The notes under the pieces were generated by a model that saw only the letters and a program-made list of their open reading frames with translations, had not been told where the DNA came from and made no database searches. A program made the position numbers and the translations under genes. A stretch of 64,000 nucleotides of DNA from positions 1 through 64,000 of the forward strand of contig CAZBAL010000004.1 of assembly GCA_964489735.1 (NCBI GenBank), given 5' to 3'. The stretch comes from Andreesenia sp964489735 (GTDB taxonomy: Bacteria; Bacillota; Clostridia; Tissierellales; Gottschalkiaceae). Positions 35,474-43,497 of the stretch are shown here, piece after piece (the first letter of the stretch is position 1; each line of letters starts with the position of its first letter).

Positions 35474-35561
35474 TAATTTTCAGAAAAATTTGATATTTAT
35501 CAAAAAAACTGTTAGATGAAATATTATTAGGGTATTATGAAAAAAGAAGGGGGTGTGTACT

Positions 35562-36320
35562 ATGTCGAATATGAATATTTATAAGGCTATTAGAATCGGT
35601 ATTTTTGTGATGATTGTTACATCTTTATTGAGTTCAAATGCTAACAATTTTTTGGGGGAAGGCACGGCATCATCTTTGATTGTAATAGTATCTGGCGTAG
35701 TTTCATTTGGATGGACAATATTCATGCTTTATAAAATGTGGTCAGTTAGAGAAGTAAACTCTGGATTCAGACAGTATGCATTGATGGGGATTGCTGTAAA
35801 CGTAATAGGTATGCTATTAGCAATTCTATCTGTTATATTTATTATTTTTGCTGGAATCACTGCTGCTATATTGCTGGGATTAAATCAGGGAGGACTATCC
35901 GGCCTTGGAATGGGTTACATAATATACTTCGTGTTGATGGGGATTGCTTTTGTTCTCATGCTTTATCTTACATTTAAAAGTTACAGTGGATTATACGACG
36001 GAACAGAGGAATTGTTATACAGTAACCCTGAAACTGTTGATAGTGTAAAGAGAGCAAATATATTGGAAATGCTCCCTAAAATTAGAAAAATTACAAAGAA
36101 ATTATTTGTATATTTACCAATATTTTCTTTAGCAGTGTTAATTCTAATAGTACTATTATTATATCTTCAGTCTTCGATTGGTGCTTTTATATTAGTAGCA
36201 GGTCTTATTGTAATTATGATAGTATCTATAGTTATGGGAATTATTTTTTATTCTAGACTGTATAAGTTCTGTTCTATTTCAGAGAAAGCGTTTGACAATC
36301 CGAGATACTGGATGGATTAA
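35562..36320 (+). CDS. Multi-pass membrane protein, tandem paralogue 1, unknown family
   Basis: 252 residues from ATG 35562 (AAGAAGGGGGTG upstream). There are about six hydrophobic segments. Features shared with the next gene: start MSNMNIYK, the soluble motif W-x-VREVNSGFR (about 62-75), a loop YSGLYDGTEELLYSNPETVDSVK (split about 145-170) and the end FYSRLYKFCSISEKAF...RYW. I recognise no known family. Their placement between tatD and the yabE-like gene interrupts an otherwise conserved gene order. Confidence 0.75.
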   Translation: MSNMNIYKAIRIGIFVMIVTSLLSSNANNFLGEGTASSLIVIVSGVVSFGWTIFMLYKMWSVREVNSGFRQYALMGIAVNVIGMLLAILSVIFIIFAGITAAILLGLNQGGLSGLGMGYIIYFVLMGIAFVLMLYLTFKSYSGLYDGTEELLYSNPETVDSVKRANILEMLPKIRKITKKLFVYLPIFSLAVLILIVLLLYLQSSIGAFILVAGLIVIMIVSIVMGIIFYSRLYKFCSISEKAFDNPRYWMD

Positions 36321-36341
36321 AAGAAGGATATAATAAAATTG

Positions 36342-36395
36342 GGGGATATATTATAGCTTTGATATTTGCTTTAATCTATCCTCTTTTTTTGAGTT
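36342..36395 (+). terminator. Possible terminator between the membrane paralogues
   Basis: GGGGATA and TATCCTC can pair with one G-U wobble, followed by TTTTTTT. Confidence 0.5.
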
Positions 36396-36486
36396 TACTA
36401 ATTGGGAAAGTGTATTTAGAATAGATACTCTGTTATGGCATGTTATGAAGTATTTAGAGCACTAAAAACATTGGAGGTGAATTGAT

Positions 36487-37317
36487 ATGTCGAACATGAA
36501 TATTTACAAAGTTACGAGAATAGGAATATTAGTCCTTCTATTGAGCGGTGTTTTAAGTATAGTGACTTCGATAGTATTTATGAGTAGCTATACTGCTCAG
36601 ATGGTCGCTAGTAGTGTCGTAAGCATATTAGTTCTGGGATGGACTGTGTTTCAGGCATATAAAATCTGGTCCGTAAAAGAAGTGAATAGCGGATTCAGGA
36701 AATTTTCTATAGCAGGAATAATCATGTATATATTCACTATTTTCAGCAGTTTAGTCAGTATTATACTTGGTATAAGAAATATTGGAAAGCCACAGACTAC
36801 AATGGAGAATTTTTCTATGGAAAGCCTTGAGATAACAGGAATTAAATCTATAGATAATATATTAAAAAATGCAAATACGGCTGAAGGTCTTTCCGATTTC
36901 AGAATGCTTGCAATAGCTGGAATAGTTATTGTAATAGTCAGTGGAATAATATCTATTTACTTAATGAACAGATATTACAGAGGGCTTTATTCAGGAACTG
37001 ATGAATTGATACAGGACCATCCTGAAACTGTGGATGAACTGAAAAAGGTGGAGATACTTGAGCGTATCTCAGGCTTAGATACTATTACAAAAGTAGCACT
37101 GATATATATACCAATTGTTTTTATAGTGTTCATTGTCATAATTCTACTTATTACAATGTCAAATCCTATTTCAGGGTTACCAATGATTGGTGTTTTCTCA
37201 CTGATTTCCATGGCACTATCGGTTGTTTACATTGTTTTCTATGTGAAGATTTACAAATTGTGTTCAGTATCAGAACAGGCATTCAGTGATCAGAGATATT
37301 GGGAAATCAACAAATAA
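36487..37317 (+). CDS. Multi-pass membrane protein, tandem paralogue 2, unknown family
   Basis: 276 residues from ATG 36487 with GGAGGTGAATTG upstream. It shares MSNMNIYK, VKEVNSGFRKF, YRGLYSGTDELIQDHPETVDELK and the end KIYKLCSVSEQAFSDQRYW with the preceding gene. It has a longer middle insertion (about residues 90-130, polar) between two membrane segments. The conserved polar motifs lie at comparable positions, so a shared function is likely, but nothing identifies it. Confidence 0.75.
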   Translation: MSNMNIYKVTRIGILVLLLSGVLSIVTSIVFMSSYTAQMVASSVVSILVLGWTVFQAYKIWSVKEVNSGFRKFSIAGIIMYIFTIFSSLVSIILGIRNIGKPQTTMENFSMESLEITGIKSIDNILKNANTAEGLSDFRMLAIAGIVIVIVSGIISIYLMNRYYRGLYSGTDELIQDHPETVDELKKVEILERISGLDTITKVALIYIPIVFIVFIVIILLITMSNPISGLPMIGVFSLISMALSVVYIVFYVKIYKLCSVSEQAFSDQRYWEINK

Positions 37318-37666
37318 ATATATTTGTCTAATGATTATTCATATAGGAGTCCTATACGGTATTGTTTTACTAAAATACTGTGTGGGGCTCTTGTTTTTTG
37401 TGTTTTGTTATTTCTTGAACCTACAGTCACTAACTAGGTTTTAAAGAGGAGTGTTTCTGGGTCTGCCATAAAGATATGCATATAATATATACAATAAAAA
37501 TATAAATAGTTACAAAAGGATAACAAAATTAAGAAAAAAAGTTGACAAATATTTTTTATAGGTGTAGAATACAAAAGTGGTCCAAATAAGGACTGAGAAT
37601 AACTGTAAATTTTATTATTTACAGAATCTATTTTAAGATTTATTGAATGAGAAATAGGGGGATATT
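37318..37666 (+). promoter_or_regulatory. Intergenic region with terminator, consensus promoter and leader hairpins
   Basis: In order: a terminator at 37347-37398 (GAGTCC with GGGCTC, long imperfect inner stem, then TTGTTTTTTG); a small AACCTA/TAGGTT hairpin near 37418-37441; a vegetative promoter TTGACA (37542-37547), 17 bp, TAGAAT (37565-37570); and two leader hairpins, GTCC/GGAC (37580-37593) and CTGTAAAT/ATTTACAG (37603-37624). No ORF was seen. Confidence 0.75.
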
Positions 37667-38317
37667 ATGAAAAAGAAATTAATAATAGCTAGTATGTCGG
37701 CTCTTTTAGCGACAGGAATTTTTGGATATAGTGCTGTTCTAGCAGATCAAGAAGTGGATAATGGAGTTTACTATACAACGGAAGATACAGTTGCAGAATT
37801 TGAAGTTGAATATGTTGATACTACTGACTTAGAAGAGGGAGTAGAAAACGTAGTTCAGGAAGGTGTTAATGGAACAAAGACTGTAACATACAAAGAAGTT
37901 TATGATAATGGAAATATGGTTAGCAAGGAAGCTGTAAGTGAAGGAATCCTTACTGCTCCAGTTAAAAAAGTTATTCATAGAGGTGTTAAGCCAGAGCCTG
38001 TAGTTGAAGTTGCACAGAACACAGCACCTCCAGTAGAAAGTGGAGTTATATTCCAGGCTACTGCATATACATGGACAGGAAATCCTACAGCAACAGGAAC
38101 AGTTGCAAGAGTTGGAGTAATAGCGGTTGACCCTAGAGTTATACCTCTTGGAACAAAAGTTTACCTTCAATACACAGATGGAACACCGATTGGATATGCA
38201 ACAGCAGAAGATACTGGTGGGGCAATAAAGGGAAATATCATAGATATATACATGGATAGCTATAATGAATGTATTCAGTTCGGTCGTAGAAATGTTGTAG
38301 TTACAATCGTAGAATAA
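37667..38317 (+). CDS. Secreted G5/3D-domain cell-wall protein (YabE/RpfB-like)
   Basis: 216 residues. A signal peptide (cleavage near SAVLA-DQ, residue 26) is followed by a G5-like domain (about 40-105, with GVNGTKTVTYKEVYDNG) and a C-terminal 3D domain (about 120-216) holding ATAYTWTG, VIAVDPRVIPLGTKVYL and AEDTGGAIKGNIIDIY; the three Asp residues of the family are present. 3D domains are lytic transglycosylase-like catalytic folds acting on peptidoglycan. Position before rnmV-ksgA equals that of yabE. Confidence 0.9.
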   Translation: MKKKLIIASMSALLATGIFGYSAVLADQEVDNGVYYTTEDTVAEFEVEYVDTTDLEEGVENVVQEGVNGTKTVTYKEVYDNGNMVSKEAVSEGILTAPVKKVIHRGVKPEPVVEVAQNTAPPVESGVIFQATAYTWTGNPTATGTVARVGVIAVDPRVIPLGTKVYLQYTDGTPIGYATAEDTGGAIKGNIIDIYMDSYNECIQFGRRNVVVTIVE

Positions 38318-38362
38318 TTTTTAAAGAATCCAGGATAATATAATATAGATTATAATATATTT

Positions 38363-38412
38363 AGCGTCAGCTGAAGGAGGACATATGGAAACTCCTGGCT
38401 GACGCTTTTTGC
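38363..38412 (+). terminator. Terminator of the 3D-domain gene
   Basis: AGCGTCAGC (38363-38371) pairs with GCTGACGCT (38398-38406), followed by TTTTTG; an inner GGAG/CTCC helix extends it. Confidence 0.88.
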
Positions 38413-38451
38413 GTTTAGATGATATAATGAATATATAGATGGGAGAGTATT

Positions 38452-39003
38452 ATGGTAAATATGATAAAAGAGATAATAGTTGTTGAAGGAAAAGATGATA
38501 TATCAGCTGTAAAAAGAGCGGTTGATGCTGAGGTGATTGCTACTACAGGGTATCATATCAGTAAACAGACTCTGAACAGGATAGAAACAGCACATAAGAA
38601 CAGAGGAATAATAATATTCACAGATCCTGACTTTGCCGGAGAAAAGATAAGAGAGAGACTTTCTAAGATGTTTAAAAATGCAAAGCACGCATTTTTACCG
38701 CAAGAGCAGGCATTGAAAAAGGGCGATATAGGTATAGAAAATGCCAGCCCTGAGGATATAATATCTGCACTTGAAAATGCCAGAGTTGAGAAGATGGAGA
38801 TTTTAAACACTTTTGATAGAGAAGATATGATAAGCTTTGGACTGTCTGGAGGGGATGGCTCTTCAGTTAAAAGACAGAAATTAGGTAAATATCTTGGGAT
38901 TGGCTATGGAAATGCTAAACAATTTTTAAAGAGGCTGAATAACTACGGAATCAGCAGGGAAGAATTTATTGAAGGGATAGAGAAGATAGAAAATGAACGA
39001 TAA
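38452..39003 (+). CDS. rnmV: Ribonuclease M5
   Basis: 183 residues. The Toprim domain begins IIVVEGKDDISAVKRAV (about 7-23), with FTDPDFAGEKIR (about 57-68) giving the DxD metal site. It matures 5S rRNA. The last 11 bp overlap ksgA, a coupling kept across Firmicutes. Confidence 0.94.
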   Translation: MVNMIKEIIVVEGKDDISAVKRAVDAEVIATTGYHISKQTLNRIETAHKNRGIIIFTDPDFAGEKIRERLSKMFKNAKHAFLPQEQALKKGDIGIENASPEDIISALENARVEKMEILNTFDREDMISFGLSGGDGSSVKRQKLGKYLGIGYGNAKQFLKRLNNYGISREEFIEGIEKIENER

Positions 39004-39874
39004 GAAGCTTTACTCACCTAAAACAATTAAAGATATAATGGATAGATACGGATTCAGATTTTCTAAGAAATTTGGACAGAACTTTTTAATTGATAAGAAT
39101 ATCATTGATGGAATCTGTGATGGAGCAGAGATTACGGAAGAAGATGGAATAATAGAGATAGGTCCTGGTATAGGAGTTCTAACTTATGAGATGGCTAAGA
39201 GAGCTGGAAAATTAATTTCAATAGAAATAGACAAAAGTCTTGTTCCTGTCATAGAAGAAAATATGGAAGGTTTTGATAACTTCAGGCTTATAAATGAGGA
39301 TGTTCTGAATTTGGATTTAAACAAGCTTATAGAGGAAGAGTTTGATGGGATGAATGTCAAGGTTGTTGCCAATCTTCCTTATTATATTACGACTCCAATA
39401 ATAATGAAGCTGCTGGAGGAAAATCTGAATATAGATAGGATTGTAGTAATGGTTCAAAAAGAAGTTGCTGATAGAATTTCGAGCAGTCCAGGCAATAAGA
39501 ACTATGGCGCCATCACACTTGCTGTCAACTACTATTCAAATGCAAAGACAATATTAAAGGTACCAAGGACAGTATTTATGCCAAGTCCTAATGTTGACTC
39601 AGCAGTTCTTTCGTTCGACATATATAAAAATCCTCCAGTAAAAGCTGACAACCCGACTCTTATGTTTAAGATAATAAAGGCGGCATTTGGTCAGAGGAGA
39701 AAGACCATTATCAATGCAATTAATGCGGCGAATCTGGGTATAAGTAAAGAGAGAATTACGGGTATTTTCAATGAAATGGAGATTGATGTTAGACGTAGAG
39801 GCGAAACTTTTTCTATAGAAGAATTTGCAAATATTTCAGATAGATTCAATGAAGAAATAAAAAGCGGTTCATAG
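38993..39874 (+). CDS. rsmA: 16S rRNA dimethyladenosine transferase
   Basis: 293 residues. KsgA motifs: KKFGQNFLIDKNI (about 24-36), IEIGPGIGVLTYEMA (about 53-67, SAM site) and VVANLPYYITTPI (about 124-136, catalytic NLPY). It dimethylates A1518 and A1519 in 16S rRNA. It starts within rnmV. Confidence 0.95.
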   Translation: MNDKKLYSPKTIKDIMDRYGFRFSKKFGQNFLIDKNIIDGICDGAEITEEDGIIEIGPGIGVLTYEMAKRAGKLISIEIDKSLVPVIEENMEGFDNFRLINEDVLNLDLNKLIEEEFDGMNVKVVANLPYYITTPIIMKLLEENLNIDRIVVMVQKEVADRISSSPGNKNYGAITLAVNYYSNAKTILKVPRTVFMPSPNVDSAVLSFDIYKNPPVKADNPTLMFKIIKAAFGQRRKTIINAINAANLGISKERITGIFNEMEIDVRRRGETFSIEEFANISDRFNEEIKSGS

Positions 39875-39884
39875 GAGTGATAAA

Positions 39885-40181
39885 ATGTGCGAATTACTTA
39901 GTAATGATGAAGCAGAGCAATTGTCTCAAATATTTAAGGCGATGGGAGATCCCACTAGACTTAAAATAATTAATATTTTAAGCCAGAAAGAATTATGTGT
40001 GCTGGATATTGCCGAGATGCTGGATATGACTCAATCAGCAATTTCGCATCAACTCAGAATACTTAGAAACTTAAGGCTTGTAAAGTACAGAAAAGAAGGA
40101 AAGCAGGCCATATACTCGCTAGATGACTGTCATGTCATGGAACTTTTTGGACAAGGATTAGAGCATGTGAATCACGCTTAG
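39885..40181 (+). CDS. ArsR/SmtB-family regulator of the zinc (CzrA alpha-5) type
   Basis: 98 residues. Winged helix with ELCVLDIAEML and TQSAISHQLRILR as recognition helix. The C-terminus reads DDCHVMELFGQGLEHVNHA: Asp-x-His-(x10)-His-(x2)-His, the exact alpha-5 ligand spacing of CzrA (D84, H86, H97, H100). This predicts Zn(II)/Co(II) sensing, distinct from the CxC ArsR at 8.1 kb. The glutaredoxin-like gene follows; the controlled gene is not obvious, although copA lies 4 kb downstream. Confidence 0.88.
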   Translation: MCELLSNDEAEQLSQIFKAMGDPTRLKIINILSQKELCVLDIAEMLDMTQSAISHQLRILRNLRLVKYRKEGKQAIYSLDDCHVMELFGQGLEHVNHA

Positions 40182-40276
40182 AGTCAAAACTTAATGGTTT
40201 CACTTTATTAGTATTGGGTATAAATATCTGTGTAGAGTATAAATGAGCAATAATAAAATTGAAAGGATGAGAGATT

Positions 40277-40504
40277 ATGGCTAAGATTGTTTTATATGGA
40301 ATGGCAACTTGCCCGCATTGTGTAAATGCAAAGGAATTCTTTGACAAGAATAATATTGATTATGAGTATAAGGATGTTAAAGAGGATAAGGAAGCTAGAG
40401 CTGAATTTGTGGCAAAAGGTCACACAGGAGTACCGGTAATAGTTATTGATGATGAAGAAATTCTAGGATTTGATCAAGCTAAGATAGAAGCTAAACTCGG
40501 ATAA
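40277..40504 (+). CDS. Glutaredoxin-like protein (CPHC)
   Basis: 75 residues, a minimal thioredoxin fold with active site ATCPHCVNAKEF (about 10-21) and the cis-Pro loop TGVPVIVIDDE (about 50-60). NrdH/glutaredoxin-like proteins reduce disulfides using thioredoxin reductase or glutathione. AAGGATGAGAG precedes the start. Its neighbours (CcdA, TlpA, selenoprotein) also handle thiols. Confidence 0.9.
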   Translation: MAKIVLYGMATCPHCVNAKEFFDKNNIDYEYKDVKEDKEARAEFVAKGHTGVPVIVIDDEEILGFDQAKIEAKLG

Positions 40505-40569
40505 TTTAATTCGATAAGCTTAAAAGATTTAGATAAATATACAAAAGGATGAATACGGAAGTATAAATT

Positions 40570-40605
40570 AAAGGGATATAGAACAAGTCTATATCCCTTT
40601 ATATA
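40570..40605. terminator. Bidirectional terminator
   Basis: AAAGGGATATAG (40570-40581) pairs perfectly with 40589-40600 between the glutaredoxin and DUF1858 genes. Confidence 0.88.
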
Positions 40606-40788
40606 TTACGCATTTAAAGCTTTTATAAGTTCGTTAATATCCATTCCATGAACTTGAGCTGCTTGCTCTAGAGATTCCATCTGAGCAGAAGGACATCCTA
40701 CGCATCCCATTCCGAATGACATAAGAATTCCAGCAGATTCAGGTTTTTCTCTCAATATATCTCCAATTAACATGTCTTTTGTTATCAT
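40606..40788 (-). CDS. DUF1858 domain protein
   Basis: 60 residues from ATG 40788 with GGGAGGT seven bases upstream. The family pattern is MLIGDIL near the start and SFGMGCVGCPSAQMESLEQAA in the middle, with two Cys (CVGC) of possible metal or redox role. Function unknown; frequent in anaerobes and often near hybrid-cluster or Fe-S proteins. Confidence 0.9.
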   Translation of the reverse strand: MITKDMLIGDILREKPESAGILMSFGMGCVGCPSAQMESLEQAAQVHGMDINELIKALNA

Positions 40789-40938
40789 TGAAAAGACCTC
40801 CCTAAACATATATTTCTATAAGACAATGATATCATAGTTTGACATAAAAGAGTATAAGTATATATAAAAAAAGTTGGTTTTTGAGATAAATACTAGTATA
40901 ATATTGAGAATAGGAATTGATTAGAAAGGAGTGATAAA

Positions 40939-41607
40939 ATGGAAACAGGTTTTTTAGCAGTTTTTTTGGCAGGACTAGCATCTTTTCTTTCACCATGCGT
41001 AGTTCCGTTAGCTTCTGGGTATATAACATATATAACTGGTGCTATGGTTGAAAGTGAGCTAGAAGGCAAGCGATTATTCGCGTTTAAGAGAACTCTGCTG
41101 TTTGTAAGTGGATTTACAGTAGTGTTTATTTTGCTTGGAGTCACTGCCAGCAGCATAGGATACTTCCTGAATCTTTACAGAGACATCCTAACTAAGGTGG
41201 GGGGCATACTTCTGGTTGTTATCGGATTGAGCATGTTAGGTCTGTTTAAACTCAGGATAACAGGAAAGCAATTCAAGCTGCCGGTTGAAGTAGAATCACC
41301 ATTCAGTTCTTTTGTTGTAGGGATGATTTTTGGAATAGGATGGACGCCTTGTGTTGGAGCGATACTGGGGTCAGTCCTGATATATGCAGGAAGTTCAGAT
41401 AGCATTTTTGAAGGAGGGCTTCTGCTATTTGTGTATTCGCTTGGACTTTCTATTCCGTTTTTGATCAGTTCAATATTTATTGACAGAATAGGCGAGGTGT
41501 GGAAGTCAGCCGGAAGATATAGTGGAATAATATCAAAGATTATGGGAATCCTGATTATTCTGATAGGTATTCTCATGTTTTTCAATAAACTTTCGATATT
41601 TATATAA
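40939..41607 (+). CDS. ccdA: CcdA-family thiol-disulfide electron transporter
   Basis: 222 residues with six hydrophobic segments. The two Cys that shuttle electrons across the membrane are in FLSPCVVPL (about 16-24) and GWTPCVGAILGS (about 134-145). CcdA passes reducing power from cytosolic thioredoxin to extracellular thioredoxin-like proteins. The TlpA lipoprotein gene downstream is the expected partner. AAAGGAGTG precedes ATG. Confidence 0.92.
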   Translation: METGFLAVFLAGLASFLSPCVVPLASGYITYITGAMVESELEGKRLFAFKRTLLFVSGFTVVFILLGVTASSIGYFLNLYRDILTKVGGILLVVIGLSMLGLFKLRITGKQFKLPVEVESPFSSFVVGMIFGIGWTPCVGAILGSVLIYAGSSDSIFEGGLLLFVYSLGLSIPFLISSIFIDRIGEVWKSAGRYSGIISKIMGILIILIGILMFFNKLSIFI

Positions 41608-41830
41608 CCGTTTATCTTAAAACAAGCTTTAAAAAAGTTCTTATATGAGAATTGCGAGAAATGAGAATCCATAAATATTAAAGTGAAATTTTTGTGATGA
41701 GTTTGTGATGAGAAAGAACGGCATATAAGAAAAACTTATAGAAGGGAGATAATCCAATCATTCTCTATATGATATATATCGTATATATGTATGGTGAGAG
41801 ATGATATACGGTTGGATTAAATTTGAAACT

Positions 41831-42457
41831 ATGAAAAGATTTTTAAAAGGAATTGGTATATTCGCAGCAGCTTCCATTATTATGGTAGGCTGCAGTAGTG
41901 ATAATGGAAAAAATGGGGAAGTAAATGATAAAGAAAGCACAGAAATTACAGAAAGTGCAGAAAAATCTGGAAAGACTGATGAAGAAGCTTCGAAAGATAA
42001 AGGCAATGAAGATACAGTGTCTGAGCCTAAAAGAAGTATTCCTGAAGTAGGAGATGATGCTCCTGAGATAGATATTACTAATCTTGAAGATGGCAGCTCA
42101 GTGGGGCTGGAGAATCTAAAAGGAAAAAGGACACTTATAAATTTCTTTGCTACTTGGTGTGGTCCATGTAAAGTAGAAATGCCTGATTTAGACAAGTTGT
42201 ACGAAAACTATGGTGAAGAGTACAATATAGTTGCTATTTCTTCTGGGGAATCTGAAGAGGATCTTAAAAAGTATAAGGAGGATATGAAATTAAATCTTCC
42301 AATATATAAGGATAGCTCTGATACTAAAACAGTGAAAAACTATTTTGTAAGAGTTGTTCCTACAAGTTATATGCTTGATGAGAATGGAAAGATAGAGATG
42401 ATTGTACCAGGAGTTATTAGTTATGAAGATATGGAAAAATTAATAAAGGGTGAGTAA
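41831..42457 (+). CDS. TlpA/ResA-like thioredoxin-family lipoprotein
   Basis: 208 residues from ATG 41831, chosen because it starts the signal peptide MKRFLKGIGIFAAASIIMVGC with lipobox MVGC. The ribosome site there is weak, and ATG 41801 would add ten residues. A charged linker (about 25-75) precedes the thioredoxin fold: INFFATWCGPCKVEMPDL (about 108-125) with active-site CGPC, and VRVVPTSYMLDENG with the cis-Pro. It is likely reduced by CcdA. The selenoprotein gene starts one base after its stop. Confidence 0.88.
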   Translation: MKRFLKGIGIFAAASIIMVGCSSDNGKNGEVNDKESTEITESAEKSGKTDEEASKDKGNEDTVSEPKRSIPEVGDDAPEIDITNLEDGSSVGLENLKGKRTLINFFATWCGPCKVEMPDLDKLYENYGEEYNIVAISSGESEEDLKKYKEDMKLNLPIYKDSSDTKTVKNYFVRVVPTSYMLDENGKIEMIVPGVISYEDMEKLIKGE

Positions 42458-42458
42458 T

Positions 42459-42728
42459 ATGGAGATACAGGTATCTGAAAAAGCTTTAAATAGAATAAAG
42501 GAGATTCAGACTGATATTAGAAAGCCTAGAATATACAGAGCTGGAGCATGTTGAAGCGGAATAATACTGGGACTTGTAGTTTCAGAGGCTGTTCATGGTG
42601 ATGAGACCGTGAGTGTTGAAGGTATAGATTTTAAGGTGGATCCAGAGCTGAATAAGTATGTATCAAAAGTGTTTGTTGACTATGCTGAAGCGGGAATAAG
42701 AATGGGTTTTTCAGTAAAAAAACTATAA
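42459..42728 (+). CDS. HesB/IscA-like selenoprotein (in-frame UGA read as selenocysteine)
   Basis: 89 residues if UGA 42552-42554 is decoded as Sec. Before it: MEIQVSEKALNRIKEIQTDI and AGAC; after it: SGIILGLVVSEA to a TAA stop at 42726. The motif Gly-Ala-Cys-Sec-Ser-Gly (residues 29-34) replaces the Cys motif of IscA-type proteins and matches the known HesB-like selenoprotein group. Directly after the UGA lies an 8-bp stem (42567-42574 with 42578-42585) with a UGU loop 20 nt from the UGA, fitting the bacterial SECIS rule of a G in the first two loop bases. The start is one base after the tlpA-like stop. Without Sec, only a 31-residue stub would be made. Confidence 0.87.
42567..42585 (+). promoter_or_regulatory. 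Predicted bacterial SECIS element
   Basis: CTGGGACT pairs with AGTTTCAG (two G-U pairs), apical loop TGT; the loop begins 20 nt after the UGA. Confidence 0.65.
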
Positions 42729-42837
42729 ATTCAAAATAAAAAAGCAAAAAACATCTGATTTATTGTTTAGTATTCGATTAACTGGGTATAATGTTACTGG
42801 TTGGAATTAAGAAAAAATCGAATATGGAGGAATTGGA

Positions 42838-43422
42838 ATGCTTTTCGCTTCAAAAGCAGATGCTAGAAACATGTTTATCAGGAAGAGAGAGAAGATGTCT
42901 GATGAGGAGGTAAGAACACTCGGAGACAAGATAAACTCTACTGTAATGAGATTACCACAGTATAAAAATGCAAAAACTATTATGTTATATCTAAACTTCA
43001 ATAATGAAATCTGCAGTAAAGAATTAATTGAGGATTCGTTTTCTAAAGGAAGAAGAGTCGTAATTCCTTATTGTAAGAAAGAAGGGTTGGAAATTTTGCC
43101 AACAGAACTGAGAGATGTCGAAATAGAGCTGGAAAGAACTAAATTCGGATATTTAGAGACAAAAGAAGAACATCTTAAGCTGGTAGATATAGAGGAGATA
43201 GATTTGATAATAGTTCCAGGACTTGCATTCGACAAATCATGTCATAGACTTGGATTTGGAGCTGGTTATTATGATAGATTTTTGAGTAAGCTGGGTGGTA
43301 AAACTGAAACTATAGGGGTAGCATATGATTTTCAGATTCTGGATATAATACCGGAACTGGAACTGACAGACATCCCTTTAGACTATGTTGTAACAGAGAA
43401 AAGAATTATAATAAAACCTTAA
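42838..43422 (+). CDS. 5-formyltetrahydrofolate cyclo-ligase
   Basis: 194 residues. Family motifs: N-terminal KREKMS with the basic ATP-phosphate residues, VVIPYCKKEGLEI (about 69-81), DLIIVPGLAFDKSCHRLGFGAGYYDRFL (spread about 122-149) and IGVAYDFQ. It makes 5,10-methenyl-THF from 5-formyl-THF with ATP. GGAGGAATTGG precedes ATG; a -10 (TATAAT) lies near 42787. Confidence 0.93.
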   Translation: MLFASKADARNMFIRKREKMSDEEVRTLGDKINSTVMRLPQYKNAKTIMLYLNFNNEICSKELIEDSFSKGRRVVIPYCKKEGLEILPTELRDVEIELERTKFGYLETKEEHLKLVDIEEIDLIIVPGLAFDKSCHRLGFGAGYYDRFLSKLGGKTETIGVAYDFQILDIIPELELTDIPLDYVVTEKRIIIKP

Positions 43423-43468
43423 AGGCTATCACATTATTTTACTGGTTATTTTGTGATAGCCTTTAATT
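43421..43468 (+). terminator. Terminator of the formyl-THF ligase gene
   Basis: AAAGGCTATCACA (43421-43433) pairs with 43452-43464; the stem starts inside the stop codon and is followed by AATTAAG. Confidence 0.75.
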
Positions 43469-43497
43469 AAGTTATTGTCTGAATGGAGGTTGAGAAT

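Noticed and set aside
37571..37666. c-di-AMP (ydaO) riboswitch before the 3D-domain gene
   Set aside because: The leader after the promoter is under 100 nt and lacks the conserved ydaO core; only simple hairpins are seen.
42552..42554. TGA as a nonsense mutation making the HesB-like gene a pseudogene
   Set aside because: The frame on both sides is intact and conserved-looking, the TGA sits at a Cys-type catalytic position, a SECIS-like stem follows and selenium genes are present.
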